Notes: generated from the sequence alone by a model not told the origin. A stretch of 64,000 bases of DNA from Pseudomonadota bacterium (GCA_018817425.1 JAHITX010000117.1:19592-83591); one strand, 5' to 3'; shown: positions 43,980-53,754, numbered from the stretch's first letter. Made by a program: numbers and translations.

Positions 43980-45078
43980 AAAAAAGAATAAACTGCGAGA
44001 AGGTTTTACTACCGGAACATGTGCTGCTGCCGCTGCAGGGGCTGCTGTTGAAGCATATTTCGGGAATCCGCCAAATGCCGTTTTAGTGGATTTGCCGGAT
44101 AATAATGCAAATATGTCCGTTGATATTAAATCAATAAAATCCCTGCAAATCAAAGAAGGGATAAATATAGAAGCTATTGTTATAAAAGATGCCGGAGATG
44201 ATCCTGATATAACAAATGGTGCGCAAATCGGCGCGCAAGTTACTATTGTTGAAAGTAAAGTCAATCGGATTACAATAAAAGGCGGGGCAGGGGTGGGAAA
44301 AGTAACCCGGCCCGGATTGCCTGTAAATATAGGTGAATCCGCCATTAATCCGGTTCCTTTAAAAATGATAGAACATGAAATAAAAAAACGCCTGCCGCAA
44401 GATAAGGCTTTTTCTGTGACAGCCGTTATTTTTGTTAAAAACGGTGAAGTACTGGCAGGAAAAACCCTTAATCCGAGATTAGGCATTGTGGGGGGGCTTT
44501 CTATTTTAGGAACACACGGCATTGTTAAGCCTTTTTCTGCCAAAAGCTATCAGGACACAATCGATATATGCTTAAGATCCGCCCGATATGATAATCAAAA
44601 GATTTGTATCTTATCTACTGGCCGAAAAAGTGAAAAATTGGCGCAGAAGATGTATGAGCATTTTAGTGAAAGATGTTTTGTGCAAACAGCCGATTTTTTC
44701 TCATATGCATTACAAAAAGCGTCTGATCTGGGATTTGAACATATTATTCTTTCTTGTTTTTTTGGTAAATTATGCAAATGGGCCATGAATATGGCATACA
44801 CTCATGCAAAATCCGGCTTGATAGATTTTAAATATTTGTCCAAAGCAGCATTTGAAGCCGGACTTTCAGATGAATTTTGCCGGTTTGTAGAGGGTGCTAA
44901 TAATTCCAGGCAAATTTTTGAATCAGCACATAAAGAAGTGCCGCTTTTTGTGGATATAATCGGTGAGATGGCGATTGGAAATGCCTGGGCCACTGTAAAC
45001 CAAAAACCTATGGTCACAATTTGTCTATGGGACTATCATGAGAAGTTTTATAAAAAATGGGAAATAAAGGCAGTATAA
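43969..45078 (+). CDS. cbiD: CbiD, cobalt-precorrin-5B C1-methyltransferase
   Basis: I take the start at the ATG at 43969, which gives 369 residues with the conserved LREGFTTGTCAAAAA right at the N-terminus; the frame opens earlier, at 43900, inside cbiX. Further family marks are GAGVGKVTRPGLP, then NPRLGIVGGLSILGT and LSCFFGKLCKWAM. It methylates C1 of cobalt-precorrin-5B. It overlaps cbiX by 11 bases and cbiET by 22. Confidence 0.95.
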   Translation: MNTEKKNKLREGFTTGTCAAAAAGAAVEAYFGNPPNAVLVDLPDNNANMSVDIKSIKSLQIKEGINIEAIVIKDAGDDPDITNGAQIGAQVTIVESKVNRITIKGGAGVGKVTRPGLPVNIGESAINPVPLKMIEHEIKKRLPQDKAFSVTAVIFVKNGEVLAGKTLNPRLGIVGGLSILGTHGIVKPFSAKSYQDTIDICLRSARYDNQKICILSTGRKSEKLAQKMYEHFSERCFVQTADFFSYALQKASDLGFEHIILSCFFGKLCKWAMNMAYTHAKSGLIDFKYLSKAAFEAGLSDEFCRFVEGANNSRQIFESAHKEVPLFVDIIGEMAIGNAWATVNQKPMVTICLWDYHEKFYKKWEIKAV

Positions 45079-46304
45079 CAAATAAAGACAAGATACGTGT
45101 TATTGGTTTGAATATAACAGGTGAACCAATGTCTTCAAAGAAACGTCAATATATAAAAAATGCCGATGTGCTGATCGGCGGTAAAAGACAACTTGAACAG
45201 GCAAAGTTTTTTAATGGAAAAACCATTTTAATTACCGGAGATATTGAGTCTTTAATAGATGAGATTAAACAGTGTATTAAGAAAAATTTAAATGTTGCAG
45301 TACTTGCATCCGGAGATCCTTTGCTTTTTGGAATAGGAAATACTTTAATTCAACACTTCGGCATAGATGCTGTAGAAATTTATCCTGGTATATCCGCAGC
45401 CCAGGTAGCGCTTTCAAGGCTTGGCTTAAAAACCGATGAAGCGGTAATCATAAGCAGGCACGGTACGCACACGGATGATTTGCTAAGATTATTGAATCAT
45501 AACACAGGGGTTATTTTAACTTCAAATACGTACAGTCCTTATGAAATAATACAAGAGCTTATTAAAAGATATCCGCAAACAAAGAAATGGACTGGGCATG
45601 TGTGTCAATGTCTGGGAACAAAAGATGAAATTATACAAAGCGGACAACTGCAACAACTATGTTCATATAATACATTCCGGGTTCCAAATATTCTTGTTGT
45701 ACAAAACCCTGATCCGGCTGCTTCAATTCGGATATCTGCAGAATTTGGCCTTCCCGATGATGCTTATGAACATGATGCAAATATGATTACACACCCTGAG
45801 ATTCGTGCCATAACTCTCTCAAAGCTTAAACTCGGCAATGCCGAAATATTATGGGATGTAGGAGCAGGGTCAGGCTCTGTAGGAATTGAATCAGCACTTC
45901 TTAATCCGTATGCCAGGGTGTTTTGTATTGAAAAAAATACCGAAAGAATAGAAAATATTATAGCCAATGCGAAAAAGCATAAAGTAAATAATGTCTTCGT
46001 TATTGAGGGGCATGCTCTGGAGGAGTGTTTAACTTTGCCTGCACCGGACAGAGTATTTATAGGCGGTGGAGGTGAAGACCTGCCCGATCTGCTGTCTCTT
46101 TGTTATCAGCGCCTTTCAAGTGAAGGTATTATGGTTGTTAATACCGTAACCATTGAATCGTTTGAAGTTGTCCGTACCTTTTTTAAGCAAATTAATAAAG
46201 AGATTGAATGTATAAGTATTCAGATTTCCCGCTTACATACAATAGCCAAATATCATACACTTAAACCTGAAAATCCGATAACCCTGTTTGGAATAAAAAA
46301 ATGA
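45057..46304 (+). CDS. cbiET: CbiET fusion: cobalt-precorrin-7 C5- and C15-methyltransferase (decarboxylating)
   Basis: The 415 residues are two enzymes in one chain. Residues about 14-215 are CbiE (ADVLIGGKRQLEQAK, then LASGDPLLFGIG and YPGISAAQVALSRLG). Residues about 225-410 are CbiT (LWDVGAGSGSVGIE, the SAM-binding loop, then VFIGGGGEDLPDLL). Together they add methyls at C5 and C15 and remove the C12 acetate carboxyl. Fusion is common in this pathway (CobL type). It overlaps both neighbours by a few bases. Confidence 0.95.
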   Translation: MGNKGSITNKDKIRVIGLNITGEPMSSKKRQYIKNADVLIGGKRQLEQAKFFNGKTILITGDIESLIDEIKQCIKKNLNVAVLASGDPLLFGIGNTLIQHFGIDAVEIYPGISAAQVALSRLGLKTDEAVIISRHGTHTDDLLRLLNHNTGVILTSNTYSPYEIIQELIKRYPQTKKWTGHVCQCLGTKDEIIQSGQLQQLCSYNTFRVPNILVVQNPDPAASIRISAEFGLPDDAYEHDANMITHPEIRAITLSKLKLGNAEILWDVGAGSGSVGIESALLNPYARVFCIEKNTERIENIIANAKKHKVNNVFVIEGHALEECLTLPAPDRVFIGGGGEDLPDLLSLCYQRLSSEGIMVVNTVTIESFEVVRTFFKQINKEIECISIQISRLHTIAKYHTLKPENPITLFGIKK

Positions 46305-47020
46305 AAAATGAGAAGCAAAGAAATTTATATTTTGTCGGTTTAGGCCCAGGTGATCCGGAGCTTTTAACAGTAAAATCCATCCGCTTGATTAAAGAATGTG
46401 ATGTTTTGTTTGTTCCGGTTCGCAAAAAAAATTCAACCGAATCCATGGCATTAAATATTATCTCAGATAGCATTGATTTGAAAAACAAACGGATAGTTTT
46501 TCTTCATTTTCCAATGGTAAAAGGAGCGCAAAATATACTTGATGCAATGGAGCCGGCGGCACAATCCGTTCAGGAGCAGTTGAAGGAAAACGAATCCGGT
46601 GTATTTATTACACTGGGATGTTCAACCATATATTCAACAGCCGGAAATCTTTTTTTGGTACTTTGTGAAAAAGGCATTTCAATGCATTTTGTTCCTGGGG
46701 TAAGCTCTGTCAGCGGAACTGCGGCAGCATCCGGTACTCCGCTTGTATATTCGGAAGAAAAACTGGCAATATTGCCGGCAACGTATTCAATGGATCAGAT
46801 TGAATCATGCCTGGATGTTTTTGAAACGGTAGTACTTATGAAAGCGCATTCCAGTATGGATATGATTTTGGAATTGGTAGCAAAAAAAGGTTTTCTTAAA
46901 TCATCGTTTGTAGTGGAAAAGGCTAGTACGAATGAAGAAAAAGTACGCTTTCTGTCCGATATCTCCGCAGGATATCGACCTCATTATATGAGCACAGTAA
47001 TTATTAAGAAAAATATATAA
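46301..47020 (+). CDS. cbiL: CbiL, cobalt-factor II C20-methyltransferase
   Basis: The 239-residue protein carries the tetrapyrrole methylase signatures FVGLGPGDPELLTVKSI at the N-terminus and VPGVSSVSGTAAASGTPL in the middle. The YSTAGNLF segment fits CbiL/CobI. It performs the C20 methylation. It overlaps cbiET by four bases and is 15 bp from cbiF. Confidence 0.92.
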   Translation: MKNEKQRNLYFVGLGPGDPELLTVKSIRLIKECDVLFVPVRKKNSTESMALNIISDSIDLKNKRIVFLHFPMVKGAQNILDAMEPAAQSVQEQLKENESGVFITLGCSTIYSTAGNLFLVLCEKGISMHFVPGVSSVSGTAAASGTPLVYSEEKLAILPATYSMDQIESCLDVFETVVLMKAHSSMDMILELVAKKGFLKSSFVVEKASTNEEKVRFLSDISAGYRPHYMSTVIIKKNI

Positions 47021-47035
47021 GGAGAAAAACATATT

Positions 47036-47800
47036 ATGGCCATTGTAAGCTTTATCGGCGCAGGCCCTGGAGATCCTGAACTCATTACTTTAAAGGCGGT
47101 CAATCGGATCAGATCGGCAGGCATAATAATATATGCCGGGTCTCTGGTTCCGAAAAGCGTATTTCTCCCTCATACGAATTTGTCGGAAGAAAATATTATC
47201 AGCTCTGCTGATCTGACTCTTGAAGAAACTCATCAACTTATGGTTCAAACGGTTTTAAAAGGTGAAAACGTGGCAAGGATTCATACCGGCGATCCTTCTA
47301 TTTATGGCGCAATTTATGAACAGATGGCGCTTTTGGATGAGGATGGAATTGATTATGAAGTAATCCCTGGCATATCTTCGGCTATGGCAGCAGCAGCAGC
47401 ACTTAAAACGGAATTTATGATTCCCGACGGCACACAAACGGTAATGTTTACACGCAGCCATGGAAAAACACCAGTGCCGGAGCTTGAAGATCTGGAAAAA
47501 CTTGCCTCACACCAGTCAACTATGGTTATTTTTTTAAGCGCCCATAAAGCGGATGCGGTCGTTGAAAAATTGAGTAAGCATTATCCTGTAAAGACTCCGG
47601 CTGTTATTGCTTACCGTATTGGCTGGCCCGATGAAATGATCATCAGAACCACAATCGGAGGTATTTCTTCCTGTATAAGCGAAAAGCGGATTCATAAACA
47701 GGCTCTTATTATGGTGGGAGAAGTGTTTGCCGAAAAGAAGAGATTAAATACAAGATCGGTTTTATACGGCAAGGAAAAAAATGAACGATCAAATGGATAA
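47036..47800 (+). CDS. cbiF: CbiF, cobalt-precorrin-4 C11-methyltransferase
   Basis: The 254 residues include FIGAGPGDPELITLKAV at the start, IYAGSLVPKSV, RIHTGDPSIYGAI and the family-specific GTQTVMFTRSHGKTPVP. It methylates C11 with SAM. An AAGGAG ribosome site precedes the ATG. It overlaps the cbiGH start by 20 bases. Confidence 0.95.
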   Translation: MAIVSFIGAGPGDPELITLKAVNRIRSAGIIIYAGSLVPKSVFLPHTNLSEENIISSADLTLEETHQLMVQTVLKGENVARIHTGDPSIYGAIYEQMALLDEDGIDYEVIPGISSAMAAAAALKTEFMIPDGTQTVMFTRSHGKTPVPELEDLEKLASHQSTMVIFLSAHKADAVVEKLSKHYPVKTPAVIAYRIGWPDEMIIRTTIGGISSCISEKRIHKQALIMVGEVFAEKKRLNTRSVLYGKEKNERSNG

Positions 47801-49628
47801 GAAAGAAATTGCCGTTTGGACTCTTAATGAAAATGCACTTCGCCTGGCCTTTAAATGTGCTGACATTATAAACGCTAAAGCCCTGTTTACACCATCTGCC
47901 AAAGCAAACGGTTATCAGGACGTTCGGCTTATCGTATATGATCGTTTCACGCAAAGTCTTACAGAACATTTTTATGAATATGAAGCACATATCTTTATTA
48001 TGGCTTCAGGAATTGTGGTGCGCTCTATTGCTCCTCTTATACGAGACAAGGCAAGTGATCCGGCAGTATTGGTGATAGATGAAAAAGGCAAACATGTTAT
48101 CAGCCTGGTATCCGGCCATCTTGGCGGAGCCAATGATTTGTCTGCCAGGGTTGCAAGTGCTTTGGGTGCAGAGCCGGTCATCACAACAGCAACTGATGTA
48201 AGCGGTATTGTAGCGGTTGACGAAATTGCCCAGAGGATAGGCGCAAAAGTAGAAAATAAGGAAATGATCAAAAAAGTTTCTGCTTCTATGCTAAATAATG
48301 CTCCGGTTGCGTTAATTTGTGATTATGAGTTGTTTGAAACATATTACGGGAAAGCAGGCTATAAGCCGGATCATTTTGAAAAGCCTAATGCCGCTGCTCT
48401 TAGTAACTATGCTGCTGTATGCTTTATAACTGAAAAAATCTTTGAACTGGACAAAGAACTTTTGGAAAAATCACTTTTCATTCGTCCGCATAGTCTGTTT
48501 GTAGGTATCGGGTGCAACAAAAATACATCACAAAAAGAAATATCCGATGCAGTATGCGAAGTGTTTGAGCAGCAAGGGCTTTCTCCGATTTCTATAGCCG
48601 GTGTTTTTACTATTGATAAGAAAAAAGATGAAGCAGGCTTGCTGGAATACGTTCAAACTATTGGTTTGAATCTGCAATATTATAATGCCGAAACACTGGA
48701 TAATATTGATGCAGAGGGCATGTCGGCACCTTCTGCGTATGCACAAAAATATGTTAAAGCAAAAGGTGTGGCTGAACCTGCGGCGCTTCTTGGCGCAGGT
48801 CCGGGATCTCAGTTGATTGTGGCAAAGCAGAAAAAAGGAAATGTTACAGTGGCAGTTGCAAGAAAAAAAGATATTTGTCCGGCAAAAGATAAAGGGAAAC
48901 TTTTTGTTTTAGGTATAGGCCCGGGTGATCTGGATTATATGACGGAACATGTAAGGCGTGTTCTTAAAAGCAGTGATGTAATAGCCGGGTATGGAAAATA
49001 TATCGAGTTGGTGGAGCCTGTTATTAAAGGAAAAGAGATTATATCAACAGGCATGACAAAAGAAACCGAACGGGTGGATAAAGCAATACAGGCCGCCGCC
49101 GAAGGAAAAACCGTTTCGCTGATATGCTCAGGAGATGCCGGTATATACGGTATGGCCGGTCTTGTGTATGAACGGATGGTAAGCGCCGGTATAGAGATTG
49201 ATATAGAAGTATCGCCCGGTGTAACAGCTGCCGCCGCCGCCGCATCTCTTTTAGGTGCGCCTTTAACAAATGATTTTATCACAATCAGTCTTTCGGATTT
49301 ATTGACCCCAACAGAAACTGTTATAAAGCGGATAGAAATAACTGCTGCATCGGATATGGTTACGGCCGTATATAACCCTGTAAGCAAAAGGCGAAAAGAA
49401 TTAATAACCAGATTGCAGGCGGAATTTCTTAAATACAGAGATAAAAAAACTCCGGTTGGTGTTGTTACCCATGCTTTAAGAAAAGGCCAGAAAAAAGAAA
49501 TACGTACTCTTAGTAATTTTCTTGATTGTGATATGAATATGAATTCTGTTATTATTATCGGAAACAGCGATACGGTAGTTATTAACGGTCATATGGTCAC
49601 GAAGCGCGGTTATGAGCGAAAGACATAA
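47781..49628 (+). CDS. cbiGH: CbiGH fusion: cobalt-precorrin-5A hydrolase and C17-methyltransferase
   Basis: The 615 residues join CbiG (about 1-350) and CbiH (about 370-615). CbiG shows IMASGIVVRSIAPLI, DEKGKHVISLVSGHLGGAN and a C-terminal FVGIGCNKNTS; it opens the delta-lactone and releases the C2 unit as acetaldehyde. CbiH shows VLGIGPGDLDYMTEHV, then SGDAGIYGMAGL and VSPGVTAAAAAASLLG; it performs the C17 methylation and ring contraction. Both steps act on consecutive intermediates, so the fusion is logical. Confidence 0.95.
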   Translation: MNDQMDKKEIAVWTLNENALRLAFKCADIINAKALFTPSAKANGYQDVRLIVYDRFTQSLTEHFYEYEAHIFIMASGIVVRSIAPLIRDKASDPAVLVIDEKGKHVISLVSGHLGGANDLSARVASALGAEPVITTATDVSGIVAVDEIAQRIGAKVENKEMIKKVSASMLNNAPVALICDYELFETYYGKAGYKPDHFEKPNAAALSNYAAVCFITEKIFELDKELLEKSLFIRPHSLFVGIGCNKNTSQKEISDAVCEVFEQQGLSPISIAGVFTIDKKKDEAGLLEYVQTIGLNLQYYNAETLDNIDAEGMSAPSAYAQKYVKAKGVAEPAALLGAGPGSQLIVAKQKKGNVTVAVARKKDICPAKDKGKLFVLGIGPGDLDYMTEHVRRVLKSSDVIAGYGKYIELVEPVIKGKEIISTGMTKETERVDKAIQAAAEGKTVSLICSGDAGIYGMAGLVYERMVSAGIEIDIEVSPGVTAAAAAASLLGAPLTNDFITISLSDLLTPTETVIKRIEITAASDMVTAVYNPVSKRRKELITRLQAEFLKYRDKKTPVGVVTHALRKGQKKEIRTLSNFLDCDMNMNSVIIIGNSDTVVINGHMVTKRGYERKT

Positions 49629-49634
49629 AATATA

Positions 49635-50969
49635 ATGAAAACAAAAGCGGTTCTTATAGCCGGTGCTTCCAGCGGATCGGGTAAAACCACGCTCACTTTG
49701 GGCCTGATGGCTGCACTTAAGAAAATGGGGCTTGATGTTTGTGGTTTTAAGAGCGGGCCTGATTATATTGATCCCAGCCTTCATAAAATAGTAACCGGTA
49801 AACCCTCTATTAATCTTGATACCTGGATGATGCCTAAAGAATATTTAGAACGTTCCTTCCAATCCCGTGCAGCAATAGCTGACATTTCCGTAATTGAAGG
49901 AGTTATGGGTATCCATGATGGACGGCTTCCTGATTCATCCCAGGGTTCTACAGCCGAACTGGCGGCATGGCTTAAAGTTCCGGTAGTACTTATTGTGAAT
50001 GCAAACTCTATAGCCAGGACTGCGGCAGCAATAGTAAACGGGCTTGTTGATTTTGATCCAACTGTCAATATAATCGGTGTTGTGTTTAACAATGTAGGTA
50101 GCATAAAGCATTATGAAATTCTGGAAAAAGCTGTAAGTACCTATTGTAGTGTTCCGGCACTTGGCTGTATTCCCAAAAATAATGATATTGATATTCCCTC
50201 AAGGCATTTAGGTCTTTACATGGGAGAAGACGGAATTCTTGATAATTCTAAAATAAAAGTTCTTGCAGATACTGTTTCAAAAAATGTGGATATCGATAAA
50301 ATACTTTTACTTTCCGAAATGGATATAAAACATACGGATTTGTTTTCATCCTCATCTGATAATTTGTCCGGGCATAAACCCAAGCGCATAGCCATTGCCA
50401 GAGACAAAGCCTTTTGCTTCTACTATGAAGATAACTTTGAGATCCTTAAACATCTTGGATATGAAATTGTTTTTTTCAGCCCCACAGATGATACTACATT
50501 GCCAGAGGATGTGGATGCCTATTATTTCGGGGGCGGATATCCGGAGCTATATGCAAAAGCATTGTCTGAAAATAAAAAAATGCGAAAAGCTATATCTGAA
50601 CAAAGCCTAAAAGGCGCTTTCATATATGGTGAATGTGGCGGTCTTATGTATCTTGGTGAATTTTTAACTACAGTTGACGGCCAGTCATATCCCATGTGCG
50701 GATGCCTTCCATATAGTACGGCTATGAAATCAGGGCTTCAGTCGCTTGGATATACCGAAGTAAAGCCATTAAAGAATTTTCTTTTTTTAAAACAGGGTAT
50801 ACCGATTCGCGGTCACTGTTTTCACTATTCACAAATGATAAGCAATGATAAAAATCTGATGGAAAATATTTATACAGGAAATCCGGCAGACAAAGCACAG
50901 GGGTATCGCTTGAAAAATACCCTGGCGTCATACGTACATTTACATTTTTCTTCTTTGATCGAAATATAA
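49635..50969 (+). CDS. cbiA: CbiA, cobyrinate a,c-diamide synthase
   Basis: The 444-residue protein has an N-terminal P-loop ATPase part (AGASSGSGKTTLTLG, then FKSGPDYIDPSLH) and a C-terminal glutaminase part with nucleophile Cys334 in YGECGGLMYL and a late RGHCFHYS. It amidates the a and c side chains. It is the last gene of the cbi operon. Its 3' part is present twice more in the window (52857-53395 and 61833-61946), where it marks the edges of inserted DNA. Confidence 0.96.
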   Translation: MKTKAVLIAGASSGSGKTTLTLGLMAALKKMGLDVCGFKSGPDYIDPSLHKIVTGKPSINLDTWMMPKEYLERSFQSRAAIADISVIEGVMGIHDGRLPDSSQGSTAELAAWLKVPVVLIVNANSIARTAAAIVNGLVDFDPTVNIIGVVFNNVGSIKHYEILEKAVSTYCSVPALGCIPKNNDIDIPSRHLGLYMGEDGILDNSKIKVLADTVSKNVDIDKILLLSEMDIKHTDLFSSSSDNLSGHKPKRIAIARDKAFCFYYEDNFEILKHLGYEIVFFSPTDDTTLPEDVDAYYFGGGYPELYAKALSENKKMRKAISEQSLKGAFIYGECGGLMYLGEFLTTVDGQSYPMCGCLPYSTAMKSGLQSLGYTEVKPLKNFLFLKQGIPIRGHCFHYSQMISNDKNLMENIYTGNPADKAQGYRLKNTLASYVHLHFSSLIEI

Positions 50970-51146
50970 TATCACCACCTTAATCCTATCAAAAAGAGAA
51001 ATAAAACTGCCTGTTATTTTATTTAATTGATTCAGGCTGAATCAATGAGAGATTGATAGAACAGGCAATGGCACCTGAAGGATGAAAAAAGGAAAACGTA
51101 CATTTTCAAAGAGCAAAATCTAACATTTAAAAAATAGGAGGTATAA
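50970..51146. other. Copy 1 of the cbiA downstream flank, then a 21-bp palindrome
   Basis: The first 45 bases (TCCTATCAAAAAGAGAAATA and ACTGCCTGTTAT) recur after the second cbiA copy at 53398 and, in altered form, at 62745. Similarity stops at about 51016. Then comes the perfect palindrome ATTGATTCAG-G-CTGAATCAAT (51026-51046), which has no T run and so is not a clear terminator. It could mark the inserted cassette edge. AGGAGG for the next gene lies at its end. Confidence 0.6.
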
Positions 51147-52202
51147 ATGTCCATGATCAGCCAAAGCGTACTTGAAGAATTTGCACCCTTGGTAAACTTG
51201 CACCCATATGACATGCACAGGCCTGTTTGCATAAGCAACTTTCTCTATCAGACAAATCCTGCGTTGTATTTGTATGACTCAGGAGGCAATATTCTGGCCA
51301 AGGACATTAGCTATCAGATACTATCCGATGAGAAGTATAATCAAGAAGGAAATTATCTTGGCTATCCATCGGATGACGATTATCCAACAGCTTCTAAAGA
51401 TTACCAGACAGGTGACCCGTTAACCAGTGATGGCACTAGTCCGGCGCATATGTACGTTAAAGTCTTGGACAAAGATAAATACTATAATTTGGTCTATGTA
51501 ATGTTCTATGTCATTAACGGATTCCAGCTATTTCGTATTGAAATTGACGACTATATTTCTTCGAAAAAACATGCGAATTTTGAATGGGCCCGATTTGCTC
51601 GCCATGGAGCGGATGTCGAGCATGTTACCGTATCCATCGACAAAGATGCCACAAAAGTATTGGGTGCTTATTACAGCCAACATAGCGGCAGCCTATGGAT
51701 ACAAAACCCACCCAAGCAAGATAATCATGTGATTGTGTATTCAGCCTGGAATAGTCATGCAAATTATTGTTCGCCTTGCGATACGAATCTGAATCCCGGA
51801 AACTTACCGATACCTGACATGCCTCCTATCAGATGGATGGAGATTATAGACACGACAGAAGTCAAAGATTCAAAACACGATAAGGACTACTCATACGGCA
51901 TGCCATCTCCGTACTATGATAATCCGCTTTGGAAACCCTGGGAGAGCAACGGCCAAGTAGTTAATGTAGACGAAGATCAGGCATGCATAGATTTTTTTAA
52001 TTTCAAGGGACATTATGGTCCGAACCCTCTGGATAACACCCACATAGACACGCCCCCGGATATGCCTGAAGACGCACACAAAATACTTTTCGTCGAGGCA
52101 AAAATTATCGAGCCCCTCTTGCCCTCCTCTATAATTAAATGCCCTGGTCCGGAATCTCCACAATATCAGCATGGCGGTTGGTGGGCGGACCTGGAAGCTT
52201 GA
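51147..52202 (+). CDS. Vps62-like protein
   Basis: The 351 residues match the Vps62 domain pattern: FAPLVNLHPYDMHRP near the start, WARFARHGADVEHVTVSID in the middle, LGAYYSQHSGSLW, then VIVYSAWNSHANYC and PPIRWMEIIDTT. There is no signal peptide or membrane helix. Vps62 domains are best known in fungi, where the molecular role is unclear, and occur in some bacteria. A strong AGGAGG ribosome site precedes the ATG. It lies alone between the full cbiA and an IS200-type element, so it was probably gained by transfer. Confidence 0.75.
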   Translation: MSMISQSVLEEFAPLVNLHPYDMHRPVCISNFLYQTNPALYLYDSGGNILAKDISYQILSDEKYNQEGNYLGYPSDDDYPTASKDYQTGDPLTSDGTSPAHMYVKVLDKDKYYNLVYVMFYVINGFQLFRIEIDDYISSKKHANFEWARFARHGADVEHVTVSIDKDATKVLGAYYSQHSGSLWIQNPPKQDNHVIVYSAWNSHANYCSPCDTNLNPGNLPIPDMPPIRWMEIIDTTEVKDSKHDKDYSYGMPSPYYDNPLWKPWESNGQVVNVDEDQACIDFFNFKGHYGPNPLDNTHIDTPPDMPEDAHKILFVEAKIIEPLLPSSIIKCPGPESPQYQHGGWWADLEA

Positions 52203-52252
52203 GTTAATGCCTATTGGCCAGAGGGTCGGGCCAGTTAATAATTGCTGTTAAT

Positions 52253-52853
52253 TAAACCACGGGCTATGCCCGTGCGATCCTAAAAGGTTCGACCGTTCCG
52301 GCGGGGGAGAAAACAAGGTATAGGTTCTTCCTCAGGGAAAGCTCTGGAAAGGAGCAGGAGGAAGAACCTATGAAAGATTGGAAATCATTATCACATGTAA
52401 TGTGGGACTGCAAATACCACTTGGTATTTGTTTCTAAATATCGCCATAGAAAGATATGTGGAGAAACCAGATAGAGAATTGGAGGAATCATCAGGGATTT
52501 GTGTAGACGAAAAGGGATGGAAATGCATGAGGGGCATGCGAAAGACGACCATATCCATTTACTTTTGAGTATTCCGCCAAAACACAGTATTTCAAATACA
52601 GTAGGATTTATAAAAGGTAAAAGCGCAATCAGGATTCACAGGGAGGTATTAAATACCAAGAGGATGACCGGATTGAGTTTTTGGGCGACAGGATATTGTA
52701 TAAGCACGGTTGGATTAGATGAAGATACAATAAGGAAATATATCAAAGAGCAAGACAAACAAGACGAATAGATAATTAGCTCCTTCAGGGGCTTTCCCTA
52801 TGACAATGCCCCCTTCAAGGGGGCTTCATCAAACCACGTCCTATGGGCGTGGT
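52253..52853 (+). mobile_element. IS200/IS605-type insertion sequence
   Basis: The left end has the hairpin CACGGGCTATGCCCGTG, typical for single-strand transposition by Y1 transposases. The right end has CCACGTCCTATGGGCGTGG, with an extra GCCCCCTTCAAGGGGGC stem before it. There are no terminal inverted repeats and no target duplication, as expected. The truncated cbiA copy begins directly after the right end. No tnpB accessory gene is present. Confidence 0.85.
52370..52771 (+). pseudogene. tnpA: IS200-type Y1 transposase (TnpA) with an in-frame stop
   Basis: The frame starts at an ATG at 52370 (VMWDCKYHLVFVSKYRHRK, the standard start) and meets TAG at 52472. It continues in the same frame: IGGIIRDLCRRKG, the HUH motif in DHIHLLLSIPP, FIKGKSAIRIH, ATGYCISTVGLDE and the catalytic Tyr in KYIKEQ. 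All catalytic residues survive, so a single change inactivated it. It could still be moved in trans. Confidence 0.85.
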
Positions 52854-52856
52854 AGG

Positions 52857-53395
52857 TGACTTTTGAGATTCTCAAACATCATGGATATGAAATTGTTTTT
52901 TTCAGCCCCACAGATAATACTACACTACCAGAGGATGTTGATGCCTATTATTTCGGGGGCGGATATCCGGAGCTTTATGCAAAAGCACTGTCAGAAAATA
53001 AGAAAATGCGAAAAGCTATATCTGAACAAAGCCAAAAAGGCGCTTTCATATATGGTGAATGTGGCGGTCTTATGTATTTGGGTGAATTATTAACTACAGT
53101 TAACGGCCAGTCATATCCCATGTGCGGATGCCTTCCATACACTACAGTCATGAAATCAGGGCTTCAGTCACTCGGATATACCGAAGTAAACCCATTAAAG
53201 GATTTTCTTTTTTTAAAACAAGATACTCCGGTACGCGGTCACTGTTTTCACTATTCACAAATGATAAACAATGATAAAAACCGGATCGAAAATATTTATA
53301 CAGGAAATCCGAAAGAAAAAGCCAAAGGATTTCGCTTAAGAAATACTTTGGCGTCATATGTACATTTGCATTTCTCTTCTTTGGTCAAAATCTAA
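52857..53395 (+). pseudogene. cbiA: Truncated second copy of cbiA (C-terminal glutaminase domain only)
   Basis: From FEILKHHGYEIVFF to the stop, this is about 88 % identical in protein to residues 266-444 of the full CbiA (22 differences by my count). The N-terminal ATPase part is missing and the break falls exactly at the IS200 right end. The glutaminase Cys (YGECGG) and the RGHCFHYS motif are kept. Without the ATPase part it cannot make cobyrinate diamide, though the domain itself has an intact frame. It probably comes from a duplicated cbiA that was split. Confidence 0.9.
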
Positions 53396-53397
53396 CT

Positions 53398-53571
53398 TCA
53401 TTACCTTCATCCTATCAAAAAGAGAAAGAAAACTGCCTGTTATAAAAAGTTTATTCTTTGCTAATATTTAGTTTTGTGTTATAGCCACACTAATTCTGTT
53501 TTTTGAAATAAGTCTTTTTATAAATATCAGGTATTAAAGAGAAATGAGCCAAAGTATGAAATTATACTTTC
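53398..53571. repeat. Copy 2 of the cbiA downstream flank
   Basis: This stretch (TCCTATCAAAAAGAGAAAG, then TTTTGTGTTATAGCCACA) is related to 50970-51015 and to 62745-62935. With the third copy the similarity extends over about 180 bp at roughly 75-80 % by eye, so the copies are old. It marks the left edge of the SIR2-HerA segment. No promoter stands out. Confidence 0.75.
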
Positions 53572-53754
53572 ATGTATTTTCATGAAGTCTTGGAAAAGCT
53601 ACTCGATATATCAGATAGTAATGGTTGCCAATATATTAGGGAGTGTCCCAACTTGCTCAGAAATGTCAATTGGAGGCGGGAAAACTTATATTTCACGACC
53701 GAACCCCAAGCTATGCCCGAACAGATATTGAATAAGGAAGGTTATAATGAGTAA
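53572..53754 (+). CDS. Possible small protein (60 aa) overlapping the SIR2 gene
   Basis: The frame ends by overlapping the SIR2 start (eight bases), which could mean coupling. The sequence is not recognised (LEKLLDISDSNG, then WRRENLYFTTEP). It has no clear ribosome site and its beginning lies in the cbiA flank repeat, so it may be a chance frame. Confidence 0.3.
   Translation: MYFHEVLEKLLDISDSNGCQYIRECPNLLRNVNWRRENLYFTTEPQAMPEQILNKEGYNE

Noticed and set aside
51026..51046. Transcription terminator after cbiA
   Set aside because: The palindrome is perfect but has a one-base loop and no T run, so it does not fit a Rho-independent terminator.
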